Shown one piece after another: positions 42,409 through 51,002 of a stretch of 64,000 bases of DNA (position 1 is its first letter; each line of letters starts with the position of its first letter). Source of the stretch: Nannocystis punicea (lineage in GTDB: Bacteria > Myxococcota_A > Polyangia > Nannocystales > Nannocystaceae). Both the position numbers and the translations under genes were made by a program. Where the stretch lies: positions 4,030,001 to 4,094,000 of the forward strand of contig NZ_CP114040.1 of assembly GCF_026965555.1 (NCBI RefSeq). The letters are read 5' to 3'. A model generated the notes under the pieces. That model did no database searches. It was not told the DNA's origin and worked only from the letters and a program-made list of their open reading frames with translations.

Positions 42409-44556
42409 ATGGCTGAGGCAGGCGACCGATTCGGGCTCGTCGGCACCCTCGTCGCCGACAAGTACTTCATCGAGCGAGTGGTCGGGGAGGGCGGCTTCGG
42501 CATCGTGTACCGGGCCGTCCACCGGATCTGGGACGAGCCGGTGGCCGTCAAGTGCTTCACGGCGCTGTCGAACGCCCCGGTCGAGATGCGCGAGGAGCTG
42601 CTCGAGGCGTTCGTCCGCGAGGGCAAGCTGCTGACCGCGCTGTCGAGCCGGACCACCGGCATCGTCCAGGCGCGGGACATCGGCACCCTCACCACGCCCG
42701 GCGGCGTGTGGCTGCCCTACATGGTGCTGGAGTGGCTCGACGGCCGGCCGCTCGAGTCGTGGATCGGCCACGACGACGGCAAGCCGCGCTCGCCCGAACG
42801 CAGCGCGCTCGAGACCTTCAACCTCATGGACGGCTGCGCCCGCGCCCTCGCGCTGGCCCACGGCCGCGGCGTCGCCCACCGCGACATCAAGCCGGCCAAC
42901 TTCTTCGTCCTCGGCGACACGCTCACCCCGGGCGTCGTCATCAAGGTCCTCGACTTCGGCATCGCCAAGGTCATGCAGAGCCAGGCCCGCACGGCGATGC
43001 AGGCCACCGGCACGCAGATCTCGAGCTTCACCCCGACCTACGGCGCGCCCGAGCAGTTCGACCGCAGCTACGGCGCCACCGGGCCGTGGACCGACGTCTA
43101 TCAAATGGCGCTCGTGCTGGTCGAGATCATGCGCGGCGGCCTGCCTGCGCTCGAGGGCGAGCAGTTCATCCAGTTCGCGTTCGCGACCCAGAACACCCAG
43201 CGGCGGCCGACCCCGCGGACCTTCGGCGTCGCCACCACCGACGCGGTCGAGGCGGTGTTCCAGAAGGCGCTCGCGGTCAAGGTCGTCGACCGCTACCCCA
43301 ACATGGGCGAGTTCTGGACCAGCCTCGCCGCCGCGCTCGAGCTCAAGGAGTACCCGGCGATCCAGGCCGCCGAGACCTCGATCGGCCAGACCGTCGTGCC
43401 GGACGGGCAGGGCGGGGCGCTCAAGACCCGCCGCTCGGGCGAGCTGCTGGCGCAGCAGCCGGTGCTGACCATGTCTGCGCCGCCGACCCCGGCCTCCCCG
43501 CCGGTCCCGGCCACCGTCGTCACCCCGCCCGCGCCCACGGTCAAGCCGATGGCCGCCGGCGCGATCGCTGCGATCGTCGGCGCCCTCGTGGCCGTCGGCG
43601 TCGCGGTGTTCGTCGCCACCCGCGGCGGCGGCGAGGCCGAGAAGCCGCCGGAGCAGCCGCCGCCCGCCGAGGTCAAGAAGGTGGTCGAGGCGCCCAAGCC
43701 CGAGACCCGGGTCGAACCGCCGCCCGCCCCGACCTCGTGCCCCGACGGCATGGCCTTCGTGACCGGCAAGAACTTCTTCATGGGCACCGAGTCGGAGAAG
43801 CCGGTGCTGGCGCTGGCCCGCCCGCTGCACAAGGTCGAGATCCGGCCGTTCTGCGTCGACATCTACGAGGTGACCACCGAGCAGTACGAGAATTGCTCGG
43901 ACAAGGGCGAGTGCAAGCGGGCCTACCGCGACAGCTTCTGGCCGCAGGGCTCGAGCAAGCGGGCCGACTGGGAGAAGGCCAAGACCGCCTACTCGACGCT
44001 GTGCAACGCCGGCAACCCCGAGCGCAAGCAGCACCCGATCAACTGCATCACCTGGTCCCAGGCCGACGAGTACTGCCGGGTCCTCGGCAAGCGCCTGCCG
44101 AGCGAGGCCGAGTTCGAGTTCGCCGCCCGCGGCTCCGACGGCCGCGTGTACCCGTGGGGCGATGGCGCCCCGAGCCCCGAGCACCTCAACGCCTGCGGGG
44201 CCGAGTGCGTGGCGTGGCGCAAGCAGAAGGGCCTGCCGCCGGTCGAGCCGATGTACGCCGCCGACGACAAGTTCGTCGGCACCGCGCCGATCGGCAGCTT
44301 CCCCGGCGGCAAGACCGAGAACGGCCTGTTCGACCTCGTCGGCAACGTGTTCGAGTGGACGGCGGACCGCTTCGAGCGCTACCCCACCACCGAGGGCGAG
44401 CCGGCCCCGCCCATGCCCGGCAACAACCGGGTGATCCGCGGCGGCGCTTTCAACAGCTCCGAGCCCGAGCACACCGACCCGGCCCTGCGCTTCCCCAACG
44501 ACGCCGACGCCCACACCCACGGCATCGGCTTCCGCTGCGCCGCCGACCCGCGCTGA
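42409..44556 (+). CDS. Ser/Thr protein kinase fused to an FGE-sulfatase-like domain
   Basis: 715 residues with a strong ribosome site (AAGGAG). N-terminal Hanks-type kinase: VVGEGGFGIVYRAVHRIWDEPVAVKCF (ATP loop and Lys), VAHRDIKPANFF with catalytic Asp159, LDFGIAKV (DFG), TYGAPEQFDR. Proline-rich region, then a membrane helix (AIAAIVGALVAVGVAVFVAT) at about 385-405. The outer C-terminal part (445-715) is a formylglycine-generating-enzyme-like domain: FFMGTESEKP, PFCVDIYEVTTEQYENC, PINCITWSQADEYCRVLGKRLPSEAEFEFAARG, GLFDLVGNVFEWTADR, VIRGGAF. Many such FGE domains are non-catalytic ligand-binding modules. A transmembrane kinase that senses outside signals is likely. Confidence 0.93.
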   Translation: MAEAGDRFGLVGTLVADKYFIERVVGEGGFGIVYRAVHRIWDEPVAVKCFTALSNAPVEMREELLEAFVREGKLLTALSSRTTGIVQARDIGTLTTPGGVWLPYMVLEWLDGRPLESWIGHDDGKPRSPERSALETFNLMDGCARALALAHGRGVAHRDIKPANFFVLGDTLTPGVVIKVLDFGIAKVMQSQARTAMQATGTQISSFTPTYGAPEQFDRSYGATGPWTDVYQMALVLVEIMRGGLPALEGEQFIQFAFATQNTQRRPTPRTFGVATTDAVEAVFQKALAVKVVDRYPNMGEFWTSLAAALELKEYPAIQAAETSIGQTVVPDGQGGALKTRRSGELLAQQPVLTMSAPPTPASPPVPATVVTPPAPTVKPMAAGAIAAIVGALVAVGVAVFVATRGGGEAEKPPEQPPPAEVKKVVEAPKPETRVEPPPAPTSCPDGMAFVTGKNFFMGTESEKPVLALARPLHKVEIRPFCVDIYEVTTEQYENCSDKGECKRAYRDSFWPQGSSKRADWEKAKTAYSTLCNAGNPERKQHPINCITWSQADEYCRVLGKRLPSEAEFEFAARGSDGRVYPWGDGAPSPEHLNACGAECVAWRKQKGLPPVEPMYAADDKFVGTAPIGSFPGGKTENGLFDLVGNVFEWTADRFERYPTTEGEPAPPMPGNNRVIRGGAFNSSEPEHTDPALRFPNDADAHTHGIGFRCAADPR

Positions 44557-44560
44557 CGTC

Positions 44561-44580
44561 GCATGTCCCGCGGGACAGGT
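44561..44580. repeat. Box array, 2 boxes
   Basis: Boxes gcatgt (44561) and acaggt (44575), spacer cccgcggg. Starts 4 nt after the kinase stop. Confidence 0.85.
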
Positions 44581-44586
44581 CCAAGC

Positions 44587-44606
44587 ACCTGCCTCTCGGG
44601 ACATGT
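44587..44606. repeat. Box array, 2 boxes
   Basis: Boxes acctgc (44587) and acatgt (44601), spacer ctctcggg. Out of 14-nt phase with its neighbour at 44575 (12 nt). Confidence 0.8.
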
Positions 44607-44630
44607 CCAGGGGCCGAGTGCGCTCCCTTG

Positions 44631-44650
44631 ACCTGTCTCCGAGGACAGGT
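44631..44650. repeat. Box array, 2 boxes, 7-bp perfect arms
   Basis: Boxes acctgt (44631) and acaggt (44645), spacer ctccgagg; acctgtc pairs exactly with gacaggt. Confidence 0.85.
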
Positions 44651-44745
44651 CAACCCGGCCTGTCGCCGCATCTGCGTGCGGCGACGCAGGTCGTCGGGCC
44701 CGGGACCGGGTCGACCGGCCGCTCGCATGTGGTAGAACCCGCAGC

Positions 44746-47526
44746 GTGAGCACTAACGCGCGTCCTCAAGGCGGCCCTGGCAGCGTCTTCCTCATCGACG
44801 GCAACAACTTCATCTTCCGCGCCTTCCATGCCATGCCGAGCCTGAGCGCGCCCGGCGGCGTGCCGATCAACGCCGTGCACGGGTTCGTCCGCATGATCCA
44901 GGCCATGCGGAAGGAGTTCCAGCCGGAGGTCTTCGTCGCGGTGTTCGACCACAGCGAGGAGACCTTCCGCAACAAGCTCTACCCGCCGTACAAGGCGCAC
45001 CGCCCGCCGATGCCCGAGGACCTGGTGCCGCAGATCCCGCTGGTGCGGCAGGCGACCGCCGCGCTGGGCCTGCCGGTGATCGAGGTCCCCGGCGTCGAGG
45101 CCGACGACGTCATCGCCTGCTACGCCCTCGCCGCGCAGAAGGCCGGGCGCTCGGTCGTCCTGCTCTCGACCGACAAGGACCTCATGCAGCTCATCGACGC
45201 CGGCGACGGCGAGCGCAAGCCGATCCTCATGTGGGACTCGATGAAGTCGAAGCTGATCGGCCCGGCCGAGGTCGTCGAGAAGTGGGGCGTGCCGCCGACC
45301 AAGCTCGTCGACCTGCTCGCGCTCACCGGCGACAGCTCCGACAACGTCCCCGGCGTGCCCGGCATCGGCCCCAAGACCGCCGCCCAGCTGCTCGAGGAAT
45401 TCGGCGACCTCGAGGGCCTGTTGAACGGCGCCGCCGGCATCAAGCAGGCCAAGCGCCGCGAGTCCCTGCAGGAGCACGCCGCCAACGCCCGCCTCAGCCG
45501 CGAGCTCGTGCAGCTGCGCTGCGACATCCCGCTGCCACGCCCGCTCGAGGAGCTCGCCGACCACGGCAGCGACCAGGCCACCCTCGAGGCGTTCTTCGGG
45601 CCGCTCGGGTTCAAGAGCCTGCTCGGCCTCCGCGGCAAGGCCGTCGAGCACAAGCCGCCCGAGGGCCCGCTCGAGCTGCGCCCCGGCGCCCCGCTCACCC
45701 TCGACAAGTCGCGCTACCAGCCGCTGACCAGCGAGGCCGAGCTGGTCGCCTACGTCGACGCCGTCCTGGCCAGGAGCAGCATCCTCGCCCTGCAGATCGT
45801 CGTCGACGTCGCCGACTCGATGCGCGCCGCGCTGGTCGGCGTGGCCCTCGCGCCCGGAGGCGAGGACGCGCCGGCGCCGGCCTACGTCCCGGTCGCGCAC
45901 GAGGGCGACGCCTTGCTCGTGAAACATGTCGCGAAGGACATCATCGCCGCCCAGCTGCGGCGGCTGACCACCGGGGCCCTGCCGCTGGTGGCCCAGGGCT
46001 CCAAGTTCCAGGCGATCGTCCTGCGCCGCCACGGCGTCGAGCTCGGCCCGCTGGTGATGGACCCGAAGCTCGCCTCGTACACCCTCGACCCGGCGCGCTC
46101 GTCCCACAACCTCGCCGAGCTGGCCAAGGACCTGTTCGCCTACACCGCCGGCGCCCAGGAGGACGTGCTCGGCAAGGGCAAGAAGGCCGTCACCTTCACC
46201 CGCGCCCCGGTCGACCGCACCACGCTCTACGCCTGCGAGCGCGCCGAGCTGGCCTTGAAGGCAGGTGCCCACCTGCGCCCGCAGCTCGACGAGTCGAGCG
46301 CCCTGCGCTCGCTGTTCGACGAGCTGGAGATGCCGCTGGTGCGCGTCCTGCAGCGCATCGAGGAGACCGGCGTGCGCGTCGACGCCGGCGTCCTGGCCAA
46401 GCAGGGCGAGGTCATGGGCGCCGAGATCGCGACCCTGCGGGCCCAGATCGCCGAGCACGCCGGCTACGACCTCAACCCCGACTCGCCCAACCAGCTGCAG
46501 AAGCTGCTGTTCGAGGACCTCGGCCTCGAGGCCTCGCGCAAGACCAAGACCGGCTTCTCGACCGACGCCACGGTGCTCGAGGAGCTCGCCGCCTATCACC
46601 CGGTGGTCGGCCTCATCCTCGAGTACCGCGGCCTCACCAAGCTCAAGGGCACCTACCTCGACACGTTGCCCGGCGAGATCAACCCGGTCACCGGGCGCCT
46701 GCACACCAACTTCCGCCAGGCAGTGGCCCAGACCGGCCGCCTCTCGAGCAAGGACCCCAACCTGCAGAACATCCCGATCCGCAGCGAGGTCGGCCGGCAG
46801 ATCCGCGAGGCCTTCGTCGCCGCGCCGGGCAAGCAGCTGGTCGCGCTCGACTACTCGCAGATCGAGCTGCGGATCCTGGCCCACCTCTCGGGCGACAAGA
46901 ACCTGGTGTCGTCGTTCCGCGACGGCGTCGACGTCCACCGCCGCACCGCCGCCGAGGTGTTCGGCGTGGCCGAGCAGGACGTCACCGCCGATCAGCGACG
47001 GATCGCCAAGGCCGTCAACTTCGGCGTCATCTACGGCCAGTCGGCGTTCGGTCTCGCGCGCCAGCTCGGCATCCCGCGCGGCAAGGCCGGCAGCTACATC
47101 AAGGTCTACTTCGAGAAGATCCCCGGCGTGTCGCGTTACATGGAGGAGCTGATCGACGTCGCCAGCGCGCGCGGCTACGCCGAGACCATCTTCGGTCGCA
47201 GGCGGCGGATCCCCGAGCTCGCGCGCAAGGGGGCCTCCCGCGCCTACGGCGAGCGGATCGCCCGCAACACGCCGATCCAGGGCAGCGCCGCCGACATCAT
47301 GAAGCGGGCCATGATCGCCGTCGACGCCGCGCTGGTCGACAAGCCGTGGGTGCAGATGCTGCTCACCGTCCACGACGAGCTCATCTTCGAGTGCGACACC
47401 GGCCGCGTCGACGAGCTCATCGCCCTCGCGCGTCCGCTGATGGAGGGCGCTGCGGGTGACAAGCTACAGGTCCCGCTGCACGTCGAGTCCGGTCACGGCC
47501 CGAGCTGGGCCGCCTGCAAGGGCTGA
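44746..47526 (+). CDS. polA: DNA polymerase I, proofreading domain apparently inactive
   Basis: 926 residues, GTG start. N-terminal 5'-3' exonuclease with FLIDGNNFIFRAFHAMP, EADDVIACYALA and DSSDNVPGVPGIGPKTAAQLLEEFG. The middle domain should be 3'-5' exonuclease, but where E. coli has FAFDTETD this has LALQIVVD, and the second site (KYD) reads KFQ, so the metal-binding Asp/Glu residues are gone. The polymerase domain is intact: DYSQIELRILAHLSGD, RRIAKAVNFGVIYGQS, VHDELIFECD. Loss of proofreading occurs in many bacterial Pol I proteins, e.g. Taq. A box array is translated in the inactive domain (KHVAKDIIA). Confidence 0.96.
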   Translation: MSTNARPQGGPGSVFLIDGNNFIFRAFHAMPSLSAPGGVPINAVHGFVRMIQAMRKEFQPEVFVAVFDHSEETFRNKLYPPYKAHRPPMPEDLVPQIPLVRQATAALGLPVIEVPGVEADDVIACYALAAQKAGRSVVLLSTDKDLMQLIDAGDGERKPILMWDSMKSKLIGPAEVVEKWGVPPTKLVDLLALTGDSSDNVPGVPGIGPKTAAQLLEEFGDLEGLLNGAAGIKQAKRRESLQEHAANARLSRELVQLRCDIPLPRPLEELADHGSDQATLEAFFGPLGFKSLLGLRGKAVEHKPPEGPLELRPGAPLTLDKSRYQPLTSEAELVAYVDAVLARSSILALQIVVDVADSMRAALVGVALAPGGEDAPAPAYVPVAHEGDALLVKHVAKDIIAAQLRRLTTGALPLVAQGSKFQAIVLRRHGVELGPLVMDPKLASYTLDPARSSHNLAELAKDLFAYTAGAQEDVLGKGKKAVTFTRAPVDRTTLYACERAELALKAGAHLRPQLDESSALRSLFDELEMPLVRVLQRIEETGVRVDAGVLAKQGEVMGAEIATLRAQIAEHAGYDLNPDSPNQLQKLLFEDLGLEASRKTKTGFSTDATVLEELAAYHPVVGLILEYRGLTKLKGTYLDTLPGEINPVTGRLHTNFRQAVAQTGRLSSKDPNLQNIPIRSEVGRQIREAFVAAPGKQLVALDYSQIELRILAHLSGDKNLVSSFRDGVDVHRRTAAEVFGVAEQDVTADQRRIAKAVNFGVIYGQSAFGLARQLGIPRGKAGSYIKVYFEKIPGVSRYMEELIDVASARGYAETIFGRRRRIPELARKGASRAYGERIARNTPIQGSAADIMKRAMIAVDAALVDKPWVQMLLTVHDELIFECDTGRVDELIALARPLMEGAAGDKLQVPLHVESGHGPSWAACKG
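45924..45943. repeat. Box array, 2 boxes, inside polA
   Basis: Boxes acatgt (45924) and acatca (45938), spacer cgcgaagg; codes KHVAKDI in the degenerate exonuclease domain. Confidence 0.7.
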
Positions 47527-47556
47527 GCTCGCGCTGGGTGCAACTACTTGGGTGTG

Positions 47557-47946
47557 CTAGGCCGCGGCCATGTGGGCCTCGGCCTCGACAGTGGCGATGA
47601 AGCCGTCGGGGTCGTGGAGCGAGAGGTACAGCTCGCGGCAACGCCAGGGGAGGGGCGCGCGTACGCGCTGAGGCCGGTTGAAGTGGACGCAGACCACGCC
47701 TTCGAGCGAGCCGATGAGGCCGACCCGACCGCGGGCACCGATCCTCAGGCCGAGGCCGCTCCACCACGGCCAGGTCGAGCGGCTCACGTGCTCGATCTGC
47801 TCGAGCGCGAACCGGCCGTGGAACAGCACGCCGAACTCGACCTCGACGTGCCCGCCGCCGATGTGCACCGCGGCCCGCTCCCCCGAGGCCCGGAGCGGAA
47901 AGAGCAGGGGGCGGAGGAGGGGCATGATCCGGATGGGGAAGTCCAT
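47557..47946 (-). CDS. Small conserved protein, function unknown
   Basis: 129 residues starting at ATG 47946 (DFPIRIMPLLRPLLFPLRAS). It has strands VEVEFGVLFHGRFALEQIEHVSRSTWPWWSGLG, GRVGLIGSLEGVVCVHFNRPQRV and PWRCRELYLSLHDPDGFIATVE, with the WPWW and GLxGSxEGVV motifs. I believe this pattern occurs in hypothetical proteins of several phyla, but I cannot name the family. It lies between polA and cca, opposite in strand to both; the much longer frame extending to 49302 is a shadow of cca. Confidence 0.7.
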   Translation of the reverse strand: MDFPIRIMPLLRPLLFPLRASGERAAVHIGGGHVEVEFGVLFHGRFALEQIEHVSRSTWPWWSGLGLRIGARGRVGLIGSLEGVVCVHFNRPQRVRAPLPWRCRELYLSLHDPDGFIATVEAEAHMAAA

Positions 47947-48009
47947 GGCCAGGGTCAACCATAGCACCGGGCGTGCGAACTCGGCCGCGCGAGTGATAAC
48001 GTCGATGGC

Positions 48010-49245
48010 ATGATCCCCACGCCCTCGCAGGCCGCGGCGCTGCTGCGCGCCGCGCCGATCCCCGCCGCGCTCCGCGAGATCGCCCAGATCCTCCACGACG
48101 CCGGACACGAGGCCGTGCTGGTCGGTGGCGCCGTCCGCGACGTGCTCCTCGGCCGGCTCCACGGCGACTGGGACCTCGCCAGCAGCGCGACCCCTGACGA
48201 GGTCCAGAAGCTGTTCAAGAAGACGATCCCCACCGGCGTCGCCCACGGCACGGTGACCGTCGTCCATGGCCGCGGCCCCAACAAGGTGCACGCCGAGGTC
48301 ACGACCTTCCGGGGCGAGGGCCGCTACGACGACGGCCGCCGCCCCGCCGAGGTCCGGTTCCTCCGCGACCTCCGCGAAGACCTCGCGCGCCGCGACTTCA
48401 CCATCAACGCGTTCGCCTGGAACCCCATCCGCGAGATCTTCACCGACTGCTTCGACGGCCTCGGCGACCTCGGGCGGGGGGTCATCCGCGCCGTCGGCGA
48501 CCCGGCCCAGCGCTTCCAGGAGGACGGACTCCGGGCCATGCGCGCGGTCCGTCTGTGCGCCGTCCTCGAGTACAGGCTCGACCTCGACACCGCCGCCGCG
48601 ATCGGCGGCGCGCTGGACGTCCTCGACAAGGTCAGCCGCGAGCGCGTCCACGTCGAGCTGTTCAAGCTGCTGGCAGCCGCGCGGCCGATCCTCGGCCTCC
48701 TGCCGATGGCCGAGACCGGCATCTGGGCGCGCATCCTCGTCCCGCTCGAGCGCGAGACGCTGGACGCCGCGATCGAGCACGTGGACCGTCTGCCGCGCGA
48801 TCCGGTGATCCGTCTGGCCCGGCTGTTGTGGCCGCTGCGCGCCGACAAGGCCGTGATCGAGAAGGTGGTCGACAACCTGCGCCCGAGCCGGGACGAGCGC
48901 GCGCGGATCCTCGCGCTCACCAGCCCCGCGCTCGAGCCGCTGGGGTCCTCGAGCGACCCGCTGCAGATCCGTCGCACCCTCGCCAAGCTCGGCCGCAAGT
49001 ACGCCGCCGACGCTGCCGCCTTGCACGCGGTCGAGTGGGCGCAGGCGGTGACGATCGAGGAGGCGATCCGCGGCGCGCCGCTGGCCATCGGCGAGCTGGC
49101 CATCGGCGGCAACGACCTGGTCCGCGAGGGCCTCGCCACCCCCGGCCCGCAGATGGGCAAGACGCTCGCCGAACTGCTCGACTGGGTGCTCGAGGATCCG
49201 CGCCGCAACACCGCCGCGCAGCTGCTGGAGCACTTGCGCGGCTGA
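48010..49245 (+). CDS. cca: CCA tRNA nucleotidyltransferase/poly(A) polymerase family
   Basis: 411 residues. Class II nucleotidyltransferase: VLVGGAVRDVLLGRLHGDWDLASSATPDEV (GGxVRD and DxD), then GTVTVVHG, FLRDLREDLARRDFTINAFAW (RRDFTINA), RAVGDPAQRFQEDGLRAMRAVR (RFxEDxLRxxR). These are the shared core of CCA-adding enzymes and poly(A) polymerases; the Arg/Asp set after DGLRAMRAVR fits a CCA enzyme, but the two are hard to separate by eye. No HD domain follows. It adds or repairs the 3' CCA of tRNAs. Confidence 0.88.
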   Translation: MIPTPSQAAALLRAAPIPAALREIAQILHDAGHEAVLVGGAVRDVLLGRLHGDWDLASSATPDEVQKLFKKTIPTGVAHGTVTVVHGRGPNKVHAEVTTFRGEGRYDDGRRPAEVRFLRDLREDLARRDFTINAFAWNPIREIFTDCFDGLGDLGRGVIRAVGDPAQRFQEDGLRAMRAVRLCAVLEYRLDLDTAAAIGGALDVLDKVSRERVHVELFKLLAAARPILGLLPMAETGIWARILVPLERETLDAAIEHVDRLPRDPVIRLARLLWPLRADKAVIEKVVDNLRPSRDERARILALTSPALEPLGSSSDPLQIRRTLAKLGRKYAADAAALHAVEWAQAVTIEEAIRGAPLAIGELAIGGNDLVREGLATPGPQMGKTLAELLDWVLEDPRRNTAAQLLEHLRG

Positions 49246-49269
49246 GCCGAGCGGGCCGGATCTCCTACA

Positions 49270-49289
49270 GCCTGTCCTTGAGGACAGAT
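49270..49289. repeat. Box array, 2 boxes
   Basis: Boxes gcctgt (49270) and acagat (49284), spacer ccttgagg. Confidence 0.7.
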
Positions 49290-49331
49290 GAGGCGGGCTC
49301 ATGGAAGGCTCGCGGAGGGGGGCGTATTTTC

Positions 49332-49351
49332 ATATGTCCCGAGAGACATGT
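49332..49351. repeat. Box array, 2 boxes
   Basis: Boxes atatgt (49332) and acatgt (49346), spacer cccgagag. Confidence 0.8.
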
Positions 49352-49761
49352 CTCAAGGCGGCCTCTCGCTGGGAACGTCGGTGCCGGCGAACGGGGCCCG
49401 AAAGCCACTCCTCTGCCGGTACGCCGTCTCGCCGGGACATCTGACATCGCGCCCTGCTGGCAGTAGGACCGACACACCGTCGTCGCCGAGACGCCGGACG
49501 TGGGCGCGCGAGGCATCCCACAGCTTGCCCGCGTCGTGACATGGGCGCGCGAGTGCGACGCGGGGCTCCTTCGTGGAGTGCCTTGTCGGTCGGTGTTCTC
49601 GTCCACGCGTCGCGCCAGTCCGCCCGCAATTTCAGGCACCCGGAGCGGCGGCGCATGCGAGGGGCACAAGCGTACGAGGGGCGAGCGCCTCCGCCGTCGC
49701 CCGGCGCCCCGGCCCGCGGGCGGACTGGCGCAGCGCGGCCGCCGGCGGTAGGCTGGTGGTC

Positions 49762-50607
49762 ATGCGCGGTGTCCGGGCGGTCGCCTGCGGGCTCGTGGTG
49801 GCGTTGAGCGCCGGTTCTGTCTCCGCGCGGCCGGCCGAGGGCCCCGTCAGTGAGAGCGTCCTGTGGAGCGACAACCTGACCGGCTACGCCGACCAGCGCG
49901 CCGCCGAGGGGGATCACGCGAGCGCGGCCGACTTCTACTTCCGCGCCCATGATCGACTCACGAGCAGCGCCGCGCCGCAGCGGTTCCTCGGCAGCGCTCA
50001 CGAGCCGCTCGAGAAGGGCGTCAACGCGGCCGCCGAGGCGCAGGCGATCGATCCCACGCGCACCGACCTGCTGTGTGACGCCGACCTCCGGCTGATCCGC
50101 CACGCCCGGCTGCTGGAGTCCGCCGACGTGCTCACGCCCGCGGCTGTCGTCCTGCTGCGCGGCGCCCGGTCTCGCATCGACGCTCGCCTGCGCGGCGCCG
50201 GTGCGGTGTGCAGCGGCCCCGCGGCCGAGCCGCCGGCTTCCGTCGCGCTCAGCGCGGTCGCCGGCTATCCCGAAGGACATGTCCTCACCGACCGGATCCT
50301 CGAGCCAGGCGCGCTCGCCCGCGCCGCCCCGCTCGACACCCCGTACGTGCCGGCCATCCCGCCGCGCTCGGGCAAGCGCGGCAAGCTGTGGACCAACCTC
50401 GGCGTCGCCTTGATGGCCGGCGGCCTGCTGGTGGTCGGCCTCGGCGTCGGTCTGGCCGGCCGCGAGCGCGACGCCTCGGCCGCGCTCAGCATCGTCACCG
50501 GCGCCACCGCCTTCACCGTGGGCATGCCGATGCTCATCATCGGCGACAAGCGCCGCCGGGCGGCCGCGCTCGCGCTCGGCGGCCGCGGGCTCTCGGTGGC
50601 GTTCTAG
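49762..50607 (+). CDS. Exported protein with C-terminal membrane helices
   Basis: 281 residues from ATG 49762. Signal peptide VACGLVVALSAGSVSA; a helical domain with YADQRAAEGDHASAADFYFRAHDRL, a TPR-like helix pair; then a linker and two hydrophobic segments (LGVALMAGGLLVVGLGVGLAG, IVTGATAFTVGMPMLIIG) and a short basic tail. The last 118 bases are tandemly duplicated behind its stop. A box array lies in the linker (50263). Similar TPR-plus-two-helix proteins are common in this group, but their function is unknown. Confidence 0.72.
   Translation: MRGVRAVACGLVVALSAGSVSARPAEGPVSESVLWSDNLTGYADQRAAEGDHASAADFYFRAHDRLTSSAAPQRFLGSAHEPLEKGVNAAAEAQAIDPTRTDLLCDADLRLIRHARLLESADVLTPAAVVLLRGARSRIDARLRGAGAVCSGPAAEPPASVALSAVAGYPEGHVLTDRILEPGALARAAPLDTPYVPAIPPRSGKRGKLWTNLGVALMAGGLLVVGLGVGLAGRERDASAALSIVTGATAFTVGMPMLIIGDKRRRAAALALGGRGLSVAF
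50263..50282. repeat. Box array, 2 boxes
   Basis: Boxes ggctat (50263) and acatgt (50277), spacer cccgaagg; in the linker of the exported TPR-like protein. Confidence 0.6.
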
Positions 50608-50725
50608 CATCGTCACCGGCGCCACCGCCTTCACCGTGGGCATGCCGATGCTCGTCATCGGCGACAAGCGCCGCCGGGCGGCCGCGCTCGCGCTCGGGGG
50701 CCGCGGGCTCCCGGTGGCGTTCTAG
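50488..50725. repeat. 118-bp tandem duplication of a gene end
   Basis: Copy one (50488-50607) is the end of the upstream gene including its TAG; copy two (50606-50725) repeats it with only about three base changes. The step of 118 is not a multiple of 3. Copy two lies after the stop and codes nothing on its own, so the duplication looks recent. Confidence 0.95.
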
Positions 50726-51002
50726 CGCGAGGTCGCGGGTGCCGGCCGCGGTTTTCGCGGGGAGTGATCGATGGGGCGTCGACCCGCGCGACGTCCTCCG
50801 TGACCATGGGCGGCCTGGTTGTGGCGCTGCCTCCTGCCTCTGAACGTTCACCCGGGGGCTGCGAGGGCGAACGCCGGGTCCTGCTACGGGGCTGACCCGC
50901 CGCTCATCTCGGGATGCACGAGAGAGTATGTCTCCGAGCACATGCTCTTAAAAACATGCCCGATCGAGCATGTCGCATCGGACATACCGCCACCTCCGGA
51001 GC
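50726..51002. other. Intergenic region before tsaB 3' end
   Basis: About 275 bases; holds the five-box array at 50926-50987 and no gene. Confidence 0.55.
50926..50987. repeat. Box array, 5 boxes
   Basis: Boxes gtatgt (50926), acatgc (50940), acatgc (50954), gcatgt (50968), acatac (50982), all at 14-nt steps. It lies 15 nt downstream of the tsaB stop (minus strand). Confidence 0.9.

Larger units (their letters stand above)
44557..44745. other. Intergenic region filled by three box arrays
   Basis: Between the kinase gene and polA. It holds arrays at 44561-44580, 44587-44606 and 44631-44650, so half of it is repeat. A promoter for polA should lie here but I cannot pick one. Confidence 0.6.
49246..49761. 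other. Intergenic region with two box arrays
   Basis: About 515 bases. Two arrays at the left end (49270-49289 and 49332-49351); the rest has no gene, and long frames in it are Arg/Ser-rich shadows. Confidence 0.55.
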
